Shown: piece by piece, positions 9,290-18,586 of the stretch
Layout: each line of letters starts with the position of its first letter
How positions within the stretch are numbered: the stretch's first letter is position 1
From: Rothia sp. P100
Lineage (GTDB): Bacteria > Actinomycetota > Actinomycetes > Actinomycetales > Micrococcaceae
Direction: 5' to 3'
Assembly (NCBI RefSeq): GCF_023712425.1
Contig: NZ_JAMAYG010000004.1
Span: 310,001 to 374,000, forward strand
Length of the DNA: 64,000 bases
Notes under the pieces: model-generated
Told to the model about the DNA's origin: nothing
Seen by the model: the letters and a program-made list of their open reading frames with translations, nothing else
Database searches by the model: none
Made by a program: the position numbers and the translations under genes

Positions 9290-12200
9290 ATGGCTCCGAG
9301 AAACTCACGATCGAGCAAATCAGCACCCCGTTCAAACGGTTCCCGCGCGAGCGCGTCCAAACGCGCGTCCGCTCGGAAGGGCAACCGCAGAACCGCTACA
9401 CCCCAAGAGAGCAACGCCCTGGTGCGTGCCCTGGTAGGGGCGTGGCAGGGCCTTGCCTTCACCGTGGGTGGAGCCGTGCGCCGTATGGGCGCCCTACGCA
9501 CCGATATTGAGCTGCACGAACGCAGGGACGGCGGAGCCCTCTTGATCCTGGCTATCGGCCTTCTCACAGCTGCTGTGGAGTGGTGGGGTTGGCGTGCTGA
9601 CGCCAACGCCGACCTGGCCTGGTACGAATGGCCCCTGAACATCTGGCACATTATTGTTGGTGGTCTCTTCGGCCAGGGATCATTGCTCATTCCCATTTTG
9701 TGCTTTATCTTTGCCATCCGTATCTTCCGGCACCCCTTGGAGGTTCGGGAGAATAACCGTATTGCTTTGGGCTTTACCATCATGACCGTTTCGGCTTCAA
9801 TGATGGGCGCCAAGGTAGCTGATTACCCCACCTTCTCTGATTCCTTTGAACATTTTTGGGGCGGCGGCGGTACCGTTGGCGTACTCATCGGCACCCCTGC
9901 CAGCCGTATCGTGGGCGGGGTTAACGCCCTGGAATGGATTCTCATTAGCCTGGTTTTTCTGGCCGGGTTCCTGGTCGCTACTCGAACCCCTCTTCGCCAG
10001 GTCTGGCCTAGGACAGTTCACATCTTTGGGATTCTGCTGGGGGAGCACCACCATCACGCTTCTTCCTCAGCCGGTTCTCGTGCTACCTCACGCACTGCTG
10101 ACGATCAGCCCACCAAAGTCTTTGATGAGGGTGAGCATGACCGCTCCTACCTCTATGACGGTGACTATGAAGAATCACCGGCACCCCAGCGTCGCGGCGG
10201 TTTGCTCGCTTGGTTGGGCTTTGGTCAGCAGCCAGCGGTAGACACCCGCCTCGATGCTTATGATGGGGATGAAGCTTACCGCGGTGCTCTATTTGAGGAG
10301 CCTGCTGCAGATACGGCACCGGTGGCTCAGACTGCCCGCGGTCAGCAGAGCTCAACCGTTGCTTCTACCCGCCCGTCTGTTGATGCCTTTGATGTTGAAG
10401 CTTCCCGCAAGCAAACCCGCAGCGAAAAGAAGGCAGCTAAGAAAGCCGCTCAGCAACGTGCGGAGCTCTTCGATCAGGGGGCCTGGGCTGAGACCTCAGC
10501 AGGCGAGCTCGGGTCCGGTACCTCTGATGCCCCAGCTCAGCGCCTAGATGAGACCCGCCGGGCAGCTGCCCAGCGCGGCAATCTAACCGAGACACTCACC
10601 GAGCCTGAAGAAGCCTCTGAGCGTAAAGCTCAAGTTCAGGGCGAAACTGGTGCTTTAGGGACTCCTCGCACCCACACCGTACCTCGGCCCTCATCTCACA
10701 AGAGCGCCGCTACCGGTGGTGCACTAGACGCTAGCCTGGCTAGCGCTGCCGCTGGAGCAGTAGGAGGCACCGCCTCAGCTAGCGCTGCCTCTGGAGCAGT
10801 GAGCCCCACAACCCCAAACTCCTCAGCACCTGCTCCTTTGGCACCGGCTGCTCCCGCGGCGTCCGCGCCCCATGCTACGCGTGGCGCTGAGCGCACTTCC
10901 CGCATTCATAACAGCACCCGCGTGGAGTTAACTGAGCAACCCCGTGAAGCTCAGGTGGTTGAAGCCGCCGGGCGCGATTACACCCTGCCCGCAGAAAACA
11001 TGCTGGACGCGGGCCCTCCAGCCAAGGAGAGTAGCGAGGTCAATGAGCAGGTCGTTGATGCTCTGACCAATGTTTTGCAGCAGTTCAACGTAGACGCTGA
11101 AGTGACCGGCTTCTCTCGTGGCCCCACAGTTACCCGCTATGAAATTGAACTGGGCGCTGGTACCAAGGTAGAGCGCGTTACCGCCCTATCCAAGAACATT
11201 TCTTACGCCGTAGCATCGGCCGATGTGCGCATTCTTTCACCCATTCCGGGCAAGAGCGCTATCGGCATCGAAATCCCCAACACCGACCGTGAAATCGTGG
11301 TGCTGGGCGATGTGCTGCGCTCGGCTAAAGCTCACGCCACCGATCACCCCATGGTAATGGGCGTTGGTAAGGACGTCGAGGGTGGCTTCGTGATTGCCAA
11401 CCTGGCCAAGATGCCCCACATGCTGGTCGCAGGCGCTACCGGTGCCGGTAAGTCCTCCTTCGTGAACTCCATGATTACCTCCATTCTCATGCGTTCAACC
11501 CCTGACCAAGTGCGCCTGGTCATGGTAGACCCCAAGCGCGTGGAACTCACCGCCTACGAGGGCATCCCGCACCTGATTACTCCCATCATCACCAACCCCA
11601 AGAAGGCGGCCGAAGCACTGCAGTGGGTGGTCCGCGAGATGGACGCCCGCTACGACGACCTCGCCCACTACGGCTATAAGCACGTGGACGACTTCAACAA
11701 GGCAGTCAAGGCAGGCAAGATTCAGCCCGAACCCGGCTCCAAGCGCAAAATCAAGGCCTACCCTTACCTGCTGGTGATTGTGGACGAGCTGGCGGACCTC
11801 ATGATGGTTGCCCCGCGTGATGTTGAAGAGTCCATCGTGCGTATCACCCAGCTGGCGCGTGCCGCCGGTATTCACCTGGTTCTAGCTACCCAGCGTCCTT
11901 CGGTGGATGTCGTCACCGGCCTTATTAAGGCCAATGTGCCCTCCCGTATGGCTTTTGCTACCTCCTCGGTCACCGACTCCCGCGTGGTGCTAGATCAGCC
12001 CGGCGCTGAGAAGCTGATTGGCCAGGGCGACGCCCTCTTCCTGCCCATGGGCGCCTCCAAACCCATGCGTGTGCAGGGTGCCTGGGTCTCTGAATCCGAG
12101 ATTCACGAGGTGGTAGAGCACGTCAAAACTCAGATGCCGGTTTCCTACCGCGATGATGTGGTGGCTACCGCTCCTTCGAAGAAGATTGCCGATGATATTG

Positions 12201-12574
12201 GTGATGACCTCGATGACCTGCTGCGCGCCGCGGAACTGGTGGTGAATACCCAGTTCGGTTCGACCTCCATGCTGCAGCGCAAGCTTCGCGTGGGCTTCGC
12301 TAAGGCAGGCCGTCTCATGGACCTTCTTGAATCCCGCGAAATCGTTGGCCCCTCTGAGGGGTCAAAGGCACGTGACGTGCTGGTTCAGCCTGATGACCTG
12401 CCGGGTGTACTGGCTAAACTGCGCGGTGAAGATCCCCCTGCTCTGGCCGAAGACTACGATGACCCCTACGCTGGTGACCCCGTGGGGAAGATGAACGCGG
12501 GCGTCCCTGAAACCGTTGATGATTACGACGGAGATGATGGCGATGAGGATGCCTGGAGCCTCACTGGGCGATAA
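9290..12574 (+). CDS. ftsK: DNA translocase FtsK/SpoIIIE
   Basis: A septal DNA pump that clears chromosome termini before division. From ATG 9290 it is 1,094 aa. The basic N-terminus is followed by four membrane helices (about residues 75-240). A very long low-complexity linker rich in Ala, Ser, Pro, Gln and charge follows (about 250-600). The RecA-like motor has Walker [15 protein letters not shown] and Walker [14 protein letters not shown]. The C-terminal gamma winged helix ([29 protein letters not shown]) reads orienting DNA motifs. I moved the start because the upstream frame crosses the rnj terminator; the ribosome site GGAAG lies very close to this ATG, so a slightly later start is possible. 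Confidence 0.95.
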   Translation: MAPRNSRSSKSAPRSNGSRASASKRASARKGNRRTATPQESNALVRALVGAWQGLAFTVGGAVRRMGALRTDIELHERRDGGALLILAIGLLTAAVEWWGWRADANADLAWYEWPLNIWHIIVGGLFGQGSLLIPILCFIFAIRIFRHPLEVRENNRIALGFTIMTVSASMMGAKVADYPTFSDSFEHFWGGGGTVGVLIGTPASRIVGGVNALEWILISLVFLAGFLVATRTPLRQVWPRTVHIFGILLGEHHHHASSSAGSRATSRTADDQPTKVFDEGEHDRSYLYDGDYEESPAPQRRGGLLAWLGFGQQPAVDTRLDAYDGDEAYRGALFEEPAADTAPVAQTARGQQSSTVASTRPSVDAFDVEASRKQTRSEKKAAKKAAQQRAELFDQGAWAETSAGELGSGTSDAPAQRLDETRRAAAQRGNLTETLTEPEEASERKAQVQGETGALGTPRTHTVPRPSSHKSAATGGALDASLASAAAGAVGGTASASAASGAVSPTTPNSSAPAPLAPAAPAASAPHATRGAERTSRIHNSTRVELTEQPREAQVVEAAGRDYTLPAENMLDAGPPAKESSEVNEQVVDALTNVLQQFNVDAEVTGFSRGPTVTRYEIELGAGTKVERVTALSKNISYAVASADVRILSPIPGKSAIGIEIPNTDREIVVLGDVLRSAKAHATDHPMVMGVGKDVEGGFVIANLAKMPHMLVAGATGAGKSSFVNSMITSILMRSTPDQVRLVMVDPKRVELTAYEGIPHLITPIITNPKKAAEALQWVVREMDARYDDLAHYGYKHVDDFNKAVKAGKIQPEPGSKRKIKAYPYLLVIVDELADLMMVAPRDVEESIVRITQLARAAGIHLVLATQRPSVDVVTGLIKANVPSRMAFATSSVTDSRVVLDQPGAEKLIGQGDALFLPMGASKPMRVQGAWVSESEIHEVVEHVKTQMPVSYRDDVVATAPSKKIADDIGDDLDDLLRAAELVVNTQFGSTSMLQRKLRVGFAKAGRLMDLLESREIVGPSEGSKARDVLVQPDDLPGVLAKLRGEDPPALAEDYDDPYAGDPVGKMNAGVPETVDDYDGDDGDEDAWSLTGR
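10739..10800 (+). repeat. Imperfect 39-bp-spaced direct repeat in the ftsK linker
   Basis: A 23-base unit starting GCTAGCGCTGCC occurs at 10739-10761 and 10778-10800 with a single internal substitution plus a last-base difference. It encodes Ala/Ser/Gly-rich linker (ASAAAGAV then ASAASGAV). Confidence 0.7.
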
Positions 12575-12625
12575 TAGAAGTACCCGACACCGCCAGTGAC
12601 CACTTACGTAAGGACGTGATACGAG

Positions 12626-13231
12626 ATGGCAGAACAAACAGCTACCACCTCATCTAACTGGAACCTTCCCAATGCTTTGACCGCCCTGCGTATTGTCATG
12701 GTGCCCCTCTTTATCTGGCTGCTTTTGGCTGGTGGTCAGCACGGTGAAAACGATATGGGCTTACGCTGGTGGGCTGTTGCTGTCTTCATCATTGCTATGA
12801 TCACGGACTGGCTAGACGGGCATCTGGCTCGCTCCCGCAATCTGATTACCAGCTTTGGCAAGATTGCTGACCCCATTGCCGACAAACTTCTTACGGGGGC
12901 AGCTTTCGTGGTTCTCTCTATGCTGGGTGAGCTGTGGTGGTGGGTCACTATCGTGATTCTGGTGCGTGAATGGGGCATTACCGTGATGCGTCTTTTCATC
13001 ATCAAATACGGAGTTATGGCAGCGTCCAAGGGTGGCAAGATGAAGACCGTTCTGCAGACCGTAGCCCTGGTGCTCATGATTATGCCTTTGGGGCAGCTGG
13101 GCACCTGGGCACTATGGCCGGGCTGGATTGCTATGGCAGCCGTCGTGGTGATTACCGTGGTAACCGGCATTGATTACGTTATTAAGGCAATGCAGCTGCG
13201 CCGGGACTACTTCACAGCTCAGGGCCGCTAA
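12626..13231 (+). CDS. pgsA: CDP-alcohol phosphatidyltransferase, phosphatidylglycerophosphate synthase
   Basis: A 201-aa membrane enzyme making phosphatidylglycerol phosphate from CDP-diacylglycerol and glycerol-3-phosphate. The CDP-alcohol motif D-x2-D-G-x2-A-R-x8-G-x3-D-x3-D is complete (Asp61, Asp64, Gly65, Ala68, Arg69, Gly78, Asp82, Asp86), and about six hydrophobic helices surround it. ATG 12626 follows AAGGACGTG. Its TAA overlaps the cinA ATG (TAATG), so the two are translationally coupled. The ftsK-pgsA-cinA-clgR-recA order is typical of actinobacteria and supports the PgsA assignment over other CDP-alcohol transferases. Confidence 0.92.
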   Translation: MAEQTATTSSNWNLPNALTALRIVMVPLFIWLLLAGGQHGENDMGLRWWAVAVFIIAMITDWLDGHLARSRNLITSFGKIADPIADKLLTGAAFVVLSMLGELWWWVTIVILVREWGITVMRLFIIKYGVMAASKGGKMKTVLQTVALVLMIMPLGQLGTWALWPGWIAMAAVVVITVVTGIDYVIKAMQLRRDYFTAQGR

Positions 13232-13734
13232 TGCAGCCACGTGAGCAAGACCTTGAACTAGCCGCAGCCAGGCTGGTGGCAGCAGCTTCGCTGAGAGGGG
13301 TGACATTGGCTACCGCTGAGTCTCTAACAGGTGGCTTGCTGGGGCAGCTTATTTGCTCGGTTCCTGGGGCCTCTGCTGTCTACCGAGGCGGAGTTATTTC
13401 CTATGCTTCGGAGGTGAAGGCGTCGGTGTTAGGAGTCCCAAGTGGTCTGCTAGCTAGTAGGGGCGCAGTTGATCCAGAGGTAGCCCAACATATGGCAGAG
13501 GGTACCGCCCGGGTCTGTGGGGCAGACTATGGTGTTTCCACAACCGGCGCTGCTGGGCCCGAGCCCTGGGACGGTAAACCCGTTGGCCGAGTCTATCTAG
13601 CTGTGGCTGGTGATGGGCAGGTCTTTTCAGTTGAAAAAAACTATGCAGGTGATCGCCAGAGCATACGCCAACAGGCAGCTCACGATGCGCTGGTGCTCCT
13701 GGCAGATGCTCTTGAGGATGAGCTATCCAGCTAG
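13231..13734 (+). CDS. cinA: CinA C-terminal-domain protein, nicotinamide-nucleotide amidase-like
   Basis: A 167-aa stand-alone CinA C-terminal (PncC) domain, the NMN deamidase of pyridine nucleotide recycling, without the N-terminal MoaB-like domain. The family motifs are TAESLTGGLLGQLICSVPGAS (catalytic Ser region), GGVISYASEVK and STTGAAGPEPWDGKPVGRVYLAV. The ATG overlaps the pgsA stop by one base. Stand-alone forms are normal next to pgsA in actinobacteria. A hairpin follows the stop. Confidence 0.92.
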   Translation: MQPREQDLELAAARLVAAASLRGVTLATAESLTGGLLGQLICSVPGASAVYRGGVISYASEVKASVLGVPSGLLASRGAVDPEVAQHMAEGTARVCGADYGVSTTGAAGPEPWDGKPVGRVYLAVAGDGQVFSVEKNYAGDRQSIRQQAAHDALVLLADALEDELSS

Positions 13735-13746
13735 TGGGCTCGTATG

Positions 13747-13772
13747 GGTGGGGCTTGCCAGCAAGCCCCACC
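13747..13772. terminator. Perfect 12-bp inverted repeat after cinA, RAE-like
   Basis: GGTGGGGCTTGC (13747-13758) and GCAAGCCCCACC (13761-13772) are perfect arms separated by CA. There is no T-tract on the right. It probably ends the ftsK-pgsA-cinA transcript. The core arms GGGGCTTGC/GCAAGCCCC match, as I remember it, the rifamycin-associated element described upstream of rifamycin-response genes in actinomycetes (see findings). Confidence 0.6.
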
Positions 13773-13907
13773 ATAAGCTGTTAACCTAATTCCCAGTAAG
13801 TCTTCAGATAAATTTCGGGAAAACGGGGAATGAAAGCACAGGTTATTGGGTTTCAATAGATGTAACAGGAAAAGGTCGTAAGTATACGAAATATTCTTGA
13901 TTTTCAG

Positions 13908-13936
13908 CTGACTGCGCAGATTGAGTGCGCTAGGCT
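13908..13936 (+). promoter_or_regulatory. Candidate clgR promoter
   Basis: CTGACT (13908-13913), a 17-base spacer, then TAGGCT (13931-13936), about 60 bases before clgR. Both hexamers are near the housekeeping sigma consensus and the spacing is ideal. The rest of 13773-13996 is AT-richer and contains no gene. Confidence 0.5.
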
Positions 13937-13996
13937 GAATAACAACCAACTTTTGAATCTATCAAAAGAAAATACCCATAGGAGATAGGTATAAAA

Positions 13997-14446
13997 ATGA
14001 CGAAGCAGCCCGTATCCGTGAACGGTGTCGTCCGTTGGAAGGATGTGGGTCAGACAGAGAGTGCTGCCCCAGTCCACGAGACCGGCAAGGTTATCCTTCT
14101 GCGTCACGCCATCGGCGAAGTTCTGCGCAATGTTCGCCAGCGCCAGGGCCGCACCCTCCGCGAAGTTTCACATTCAGCTCGAGTATCACTGGGCTACCTC
14201 AGCGAGGTTGAGCGCGGTCAGAAAGAAGCCTCATCAGAGCTTCTTGCTTCCATCTGCCAGGCACTCAATATCACGCTTTCAGCTATGCTGGCCGAAGTTT
14301 CCGCCCGCATGGCAACTGAAGAAGGTTTCTCTGTGCCTGATACTGTTCCCGCTGAATTTTCAGAGCAGTTCAAGCGCGAATACGGCATTGCAGCTACCTC
14401 TAGCCGTGACATCCCCGCTGTAGAGCGCCCCGTAGTGGCTCGCTAA
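13997..14446 (+). CDS. clgR: ClgR-like XRE-family transcriptional regulator
   Basis: A 149-aa helix-turn-helix protein. The Cro/C1-type domain lies at about residues 35-95: [53 protein letters not shown]. The stretch [15 protein letters not shown] is characteristic of ClgR, which activates clpP/clpC and other stress genes in actinobacteria. Its place just upstream of recA fits. About 35 extra residues precede the domain; AGGAGATAGG before ATG 13997 supports that start. ClgR levels are usually set by Clp proteolysis. The C-terminus here ([10 protein letters not shown]) is not the hydrophobic Ala-Ala type, so a degron is not obvious. Confidence 0.9.
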   Translation: MTKQPVSVNGVVRWKDVGQTESAAPVHETGKVILLRHAIGEVLRNVRQRQGRTLREVSHSARVSLGYLSEVERGQKEASSELLASICQALNITLSAMLAEVSARMATEEGFSVPDTVPAEFSEQFKREYGIAATSSRDIPAVERPVVAR

Positions 14447-14462
14447 GAAATCTAGAGAAGAG

Positions 14463-14495
14463 GAGCTGGACCCGTAGGGGGGTTCAGCTCTTTTT
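14463..14495 (+). terminator. Rho-independent terminator after clgR
   Basis: Stem GAGCTGGACCC (14463-14473) / GGGTTCAGCTC (14480-14490) with one G-T pair, followed by TTTTTC. Confidence 0.9.
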
Positions 14496-14519
14496 CTATT
14501 CAGGTATGTAAAGGCAACT

Positions 14520-14741
14520 ATGAAGCTCAGTGAATTTTGGGTAGCGATGGAGCATGAATTTGGGTCAGCCTATGCCCGGCATCTTGCTAGAGACCTGGTG
14601 CCGGGAGACTTTGGCGATCTGACGGTTGAGCAGGCATTAGCTGCGGGTAAGGACGTGCGCGCAGTGTGGCTTGCCGTCTGCCGCATCCAAGACTTGCCTG
14701 AAGATCGGTGGCTGGGCCCCGACGTGGCGCAGCGTGCCTAG
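14520..14741 (+). CDS. DUF3046 family protein
   Basis: A 73-aa protein starting MKLSEFWVAMEHEFG and containing YARHLARDLVPGDFGDLTVEQALAAGKDVRAVWLAVC. This matches the small DUF3046 family, which sits immediately upstream of recA in most actinobacteria. It is acidic, soluble and has no catalytic motif that I recognise; the family has no established function. The SOS-boxed recA promoter lies just downstream, so this gene is transcribed separately from recA. Confidence 0.88.
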   Translation: MKLSEFWVAMEHEFGSAYARHLARDLVPGDFGDLTVEQALAAGKDVRAVWLAVCRIQDLPEDRWLGPDVAQRA

Positions 14742-14774
14742 ACTAGCGAATCACTAGAACACTTTCGCACTTAA

Positions 14775-14803
14775 TAGAAAATATGTTCGAATGTGTGTAG
14801 AAT
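14775..14803 (+). promoter_or_regulatory. recA promoter with LexA (SOS) box
   Basis: TAGAAAATATGTTCGA at 14775-14790 is one base from the actinobacterial SOS pattern TCGAA-N6-TTCGA. It covers the -35 position (TAGAAA); a -10-like TAGAAT lies at 14798-14803 with 17-base spacing. LexA bound here would block polymerase directly. The leader to the recA ATG is about 145 bases. Confidence 0.8.
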
Positions 14804-14954
14804 GTGTACACATGAAGCTTAAACGCTGACACATAAAACGGTTATCCACAGATTTTCAGAAAATATACCGAGACTCCCTAAAGTGTCAGCCACAGGTATT
14901 ACCGTGGTGACTAGAGGAAAACACTCCGCCACGATAAGAGATGAGGAAACGTAG

Positions 14955-16055
14955 ATGGCAGCTAAAACCCGAATGCAGACAGTGAGCCAGGTGCCCGCCG
15001 AAGGCCGAGAAAAAGCACTTGAAGCTGTACTTGCGCAGATCGATAAGAACTATGGAAAAGGCTCAGTCATGCGACTGGGTGACCGTGAGACTCCTAAGGT
15101 TGACACCATTTCAACTGGTGCTCTTGCTCTGGATGCCGCCCTGGGTATCGGAGGTCTGCCCCGTGGCCGCGTCGTAGAAATCTACGGCCCTGAATCATCG
15201 GGTAAAACCACCGTTGCTCTTCACGCTGTTGCCAGCGTCCAGAAGGAGGGCGGCATCGCCGCTTTCATCGATGCCGAGCACGCTCTTGACCCTGTTTACG
15301 CAGCTAAGCTGGGCGTTGATACTGACTCCCTGCTGGTCTCCCAGCCGGACACCGGTGAGCAGGCCCTTGAGATTATGGATATGCTGGTGGGCTCCGGTTC
15401 GGTCGATATTATCGTTATTGACTCCGTGGCTGCTCTGGTGCCCCGCGCGGAAATCGAAGGTGAAATGGGTGACTCCCACGTGGGTCTGCAGGCTCGCCTG
15501 ATGTCCCAGGCGCTGCGTAAGATTACCGGACGTCTTGCTTCAACCAACACCACAGCGATCTTTATCAACCAGCTACGCGAAAAGATCGGTGTCTTCTTCG
15601 GCTCACCTGAAACCACCACCGGTGGTAAAGCACTCAAGTTCTACGCTTCGGTCCGTATTGATATCCGCCGTATTGAGACACTCAAGGACGGGGCTAACCC
15701 CATCGGTAACCGCACTCGTGCCAAGATCGTCAAAAACAAGATGGCGCCTCCCTTCAAGCAGGCTGAATTCGACATCCTCTACGGCGAAGGCATTTCGGTA
15801 GAAGGTGGCATCCTGGACCTGGCAGTAGACCACAACGTGGTCAAGAAGTCCGGTGCCTGGTTCACCTATGAGGGTGACCAGCTGGGCCAAGGTAAAGAAA
15901 ACGTTCGCCGCTTCCTCAAAGACAACCCTGAGCTCTGTGAGGAAATTAAGTACAAGACTATGGTTAAGCTCGGCATCGTAGAAGCTGAAGAAGAGCCTGA
16001 GGAAGTAGCTAGCGACTCGGTTGATCCGCTGGATGACATTTCAGAGAACTTCTAG
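14955..16055 (+). CDS. recA: Recombinase RecA
   Basis: Strand-exchange ATPase and co-protease for LexA self-cleavage. 366 aa. Walker [10 protein letters not shown] is at residues 78-86, Walker B-like [12 protein letters not shown] follows, then loop L2 region [32 protein letters not shown], and an acidic C-terminus ([19 protein letters not shown]) as usual. ATG 14955 follows GAGATGAGGAAACG. No intein interrupts it. recX follows after a hairpin. Confidence 0.99.
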   Translation: MAAKTRMQTVSQVPAEGREKALEAVLAQIDKNYGKGSVMRLGDRETPKVDTISTGALALDAALGIGGLPRGRVVEIYGPESSGKTTVALHAVASVQKEGGIAAFIDAEHALDPVYAAKLGVDTDSLLVSQPDTGEQALEIMDMLVGSGSVDIIVIDSVAALVPRAEIEGEMGDSHVGLQARLMSQALRKITGRLASTNTTAIFINQLREKIGVFFGSPETTTGGKALKFYASVRIDIRRIETLKDGANPIGNRTRAKIVKNKMAPPFKQAEFDILYGEGISVEGGILDLAVDHNVVKKSGAWFTYEGDQLGQGKENVRRFLKDNPELCEEIKYKTMVKLGIVEAEEEPEEVASDSVDPLDDISENF

Positions 16056-16123
16056 CCACCAAGTTCTCCACCCCATCTCTTCAGAAGCTCTCCACCTAGG
16101 GGTAGTGAGGGCCGGTTGAGACA

Positions 16124-16163
16124 GAGCAAGCCGCTCCTCCCTCTGGGGAGGGCGGCTTCGCTC
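16124..16163 (+). terminator. recA-recX intergenic hairpin
   Basis: GAGCAAGCCGCTCCTCCC (16124-16141) pairs with the segment ending GCGGCTTCGCTC (to 16163), with small mismatches. There is no T-tract, so it is likely a partial attenuator or RNA-stability element that lowers recX relative to recA. Confidence 0.6.
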
Positions 16164-16181
16164 ATATGAGAAAGTAGAAGC

Positions 16182-17192
16182 ATGCAGAGTAGCAATTTTT
16201 CAGAAGAGACCTTTCTACAGCCAGAGGAGTACCCTGCGTGGCACCCGGCTGCTCAGGGCATAGCCCAGGACCTTCCCCACGAAAACGGGGTTGATGCCGC
16301 GACTTCTGCACCTGCGACCCCGTACACCGGCAAAAACCTGCCCACGGAACCTAATGGGCAGCAACAGCGTCCAGCTTCGAACGAATCTGTTTCGGGTACT
16401 AACCGCTACACCAAGCGGCGCAATCCCAACCATAAGAAGGGATTCCGCCGCCCGCCAGCAAAATATGCTGCTACTTCACCGTTTGCACCCGCTATTGGGG
16501 CAGCCAGCGCCGGGGAGCCAGACGTTCAACAAAAACGCCCGCGGAGCACGCCGCTCTTCCGTGAAGGCTCCGCCCTTAATGAGCCGGTCAGCGACGAAGC
16601 GATGTTGCTTCAAGGGGTTACGCCCTTACCGGAACCCGGGCAGGGCCGACGCCGTGCTAAAGAGCCTGAGAGCGAGTTCAGCCGTGCAAAGAATGTGGTG
16701 CTTAACCAGTTAGCAGCCTCCCCTAAATCCAGGTCTATGCTCTATAAGAAGTTGGTTGAGAAAGAGATTTCTGAACCTGTCATTGAAGATGTGTTGGCTC
16801 GTTGTGAAGCTGTAGGTCTTGTGAACGATGCTGAGTTTGCCGATGTCTATGTGCGCACTCGCATGAACGTAAAGAAGCTGTCTCGAAGCGCTATTCGCAG
16901 GGAACTGAAGCAAAAAGGTGTGGAGGGGGAGACCGCAGAGATTGCACTGGAACAGCGCACCGACGATGACGAACGCAATGATGCCCATGAGCTGGTGCGT
17001 AAGAAGTTGCGGCCCTCCATGGACCTCGCTGACCGCCAGGAGAAGGATAAAATCATGCGCCGCCTAGTAGCTATGCTGGCGCGGAAGGGCTACCCATCGG
17101 GGCTGGCTTTCAGTGTGGTCAAGCAAGAGATTGAAACGTATATAGAAGAGAACGGCATAGAGAACTCAAGTTCGGGAAGCTACTACGAATAA
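16182..17192 (+). CDS. recX: Regulatory protein RecX with long N-terminal extension
   Basis: RecX binds RecA filaments and limits their activity. 336 aa. The RecX helical repeats occupy about residues 165-325: FSRAKNVVLNQLAASPKSRSMLYKKLVEKEISEPVIEDVL, VNDAEFADVYVRTR...SRSAIRRELKQKGV, then RRLVAMLARKGYPSGLAFSVV. The first about 160 residues are disordered, rich in Pro, Asn, Gln and basic patches (KRRNPNHKKGFRRPP). Typical RecX proteins are much shorter, so the extension is notable. ATG 16182 follows AGAAAG; a later start inside the extension cannot be excluded. It ends at a terminator shared with the permease. Confidence 0.9.
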   Translation: MQSSNFSEETFLQPEEYPAWHPAAQGIAQDLPHENGVDAATSAPATPYTGKNLPTEPNGQQQRPASNESVSGTNRYTKRRNPNHKKGFRRPPAKYAATSPFAPAIGAASAGEPDVQQKRPRSTPLFREGSALNEPVSDEAMLLQGVTPLPEPGQGRRRAKEPESEFSRAKNVVLNQLAASPKSRSMLYKKLVEKEISEPVIEDVLARCEAVGLVNDAEFADVYVRTRMNVKKLSRSAIRRELKQKGVEGETAEIALEQRTDDDERNDAHELVRKKLRPSMDLADRQEKDKIMRRLVAMLARKGYPSGLAFSVVKQEIETYIEENGIENSSSGSYYE

Positions 17193-17199
17193 AAACTAA

Positions 17200-17235
17200 G
17201 GGCGCCGCCCGCACTTGTTAGTGCAAGCGGCGCCC
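17200..17235. terminator. Bidirectional terminator between recX and permease
   Basis: GGGCGCCGC-cc-GCACT (17200-17215) pairs with AGTGC-aa-GCGGCGCCC (17220-17235). It serves convergent genes. Confidence 0.85.
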
Positions 17236-17267
17236 TCGTGCTGTATCAGTGACTGCGGTAAAGGTTT

Positions 17268-18491
17268 CTAAGCCCAGCCGGTGGGAAGTAGGCCGAAGAT
17301 GGCAGCCAGGGAGTAGATGAAGGCGACCATATAGGTGAAGATGAGCAGGCCCTGAATGAGGGGGTGAGCCTGCCAGGTGACCGCCCAGACTGGCTGTAGC
17401 TCACCCTTCTTGCGGGCAGCATGGAGCATGAGCACCGGCAGAATAGACATGGCAGCACCGGCAAAGCCGCCGGCGTAGCTGAGTGCCGAAACGAAGCCAC
17501 CTAGACCCGCGAGAGAAATCGCTAGAGGCGGCACAACGGTCAGAAGCACAGCGATGAGACGCTTGCGGCTTTTCTCATTCCAGTGGGCAATATCTAAGAT
17601 GTTGCGCATCGCGGTGTAGCCAATTGCAACGAAAGAAGTGAACATGGCGAGGAGCGCGAAGATGTTAGCGAGGTAGTAAGCCACAGGTCCCAGAGCTTCA
17701 CCCCAGGAGAGAGTGACTACTTCTGAGACGTTGTCGCCCAGCAAACCGAGTGCCACAAAGGGAACCAAAGCCAGGGTGAAGCCTGTGGCCGCCATGCCAC
17801 CCACTAGAGCGGTGGGGATAGCACGAGGGTTGGTATCGCCTAGGCCGCGCACTAACTCAGGTACGACGTACTGGGCCATAAAGGTGAAGACCGCCAGGTT
17901 CATGATGGGGATGATGAAGAAGGGGTGTAGCACCAGTAGGTTTTCGAAGGTGATACCAGGGCCCAGAATGGTCCAGAGCGAAAGAGCAAGGATGATGGCC
18001 GCCATGCCGGTAGTGATAAGGCCCTCGACCAAGCCTGTAGCGTGCAAACCCTTGTACATGATGAAGGAGCCTGCCAAGAAGAAGAGGAGGCTCCCGGCCA
18101 GCGGAGGAAGTCCGGTCAGATTGCTCAGCAGAGAACCTGAACCAGCCGCGTAGGCGATGAGGGCTCCAATGCTGTTGACCATGATGGCAGCAAAAATAAT
18201 CCATCGACCTGTCTGGCCCAAATATTTTTCTGCAAGGCCTGAAAGCTGCAGGGGCTCTTTAGTGCGCTGGGAAATCTCGGCAATGTACATCATGGAAAAG
18301 GTGGTGAGCAGACCCGCGATGGCCAGGGCAATGGCGAGCGCTAAGAAGCCGCCGTTTCGGGCGGCGTAGGGCAGGCTGAGAATACCGGCGCCAATATTGG
18401 TGCCGAAGATGAGTGCGATACCCTGAAGGACGCTCAGGGTGGGGGCAGGGCGCTGATAGGTAGCTCCGCTGGAGGTGACGCTATGAGGCAT
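17268..18491 (-). CDS. Amino-acid permease of the HAAAP (aromatic amino acid) family
   Basis: A 407-aa integral membrane transporter with about eleven hydrophobic helices. The N-terminal helix GIALIFGTNIGAGILSLPYAARNGGF matches the TyrP/Mtr/SdaC-like hydroxy- and aromatic-amino-acid permeases. It probably imports an aromatic amino acid or serine/threonine by proton symport; the substrate cannot be fixed from sequence. It is a single gene, convergent with recX. Confidence 0.8.
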   Translation of the reverse strand: MPHSVTSSGATYQRPAPTLSVLQGIALIFGTNIGAGILSLPYAARNGGFLALAIALAIAGLLTTFSMMYIAEISQRTKEPLQLSGLAEKYLGQTGRWIIFAAIMVNSIGALIAYAAGSGSLLSNLTGLPPLAGSLLFFLAGSFIMYKGLHATGLVEGLITTGMAAIILALSLWTILGPGITFENLLVLHPFFIIPIMNLAVFTFMAQYVVPELVRGLGDTNPRAIPTALVGGMAATGFTLALVPFVALGLLGDNVSEVVTLSWGEALGPVAYYLANIFALLAMFTSFVAIGYTAMRNILDIAHWNEKSRKRLIAVLLTVVPPLAISLAGLGGFVSALSYAGGFAGAAMSILPVLMLHAARKKGELQPVWAVTWQAHPLIQGLLIFTYMVAFIYSLAAIFGLLPTGWA

Positions 18492-18586
18492 AGATTAGCT
18501 TTCGAGAGAGGGCGGGTGTGTTTCATCTTAGATTGTACGGGGAGGTTTTTAGTCTCCGAGTGGTCAGCGGTGTAGCGTGTGGTGGA

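Noticed and set aside
9016-9813. 265-aa reverse open frame across rnj and ftsK
   Set aside because: A shadow of two well-supported forward genes; very Arg-rich, and crosses a terminator.
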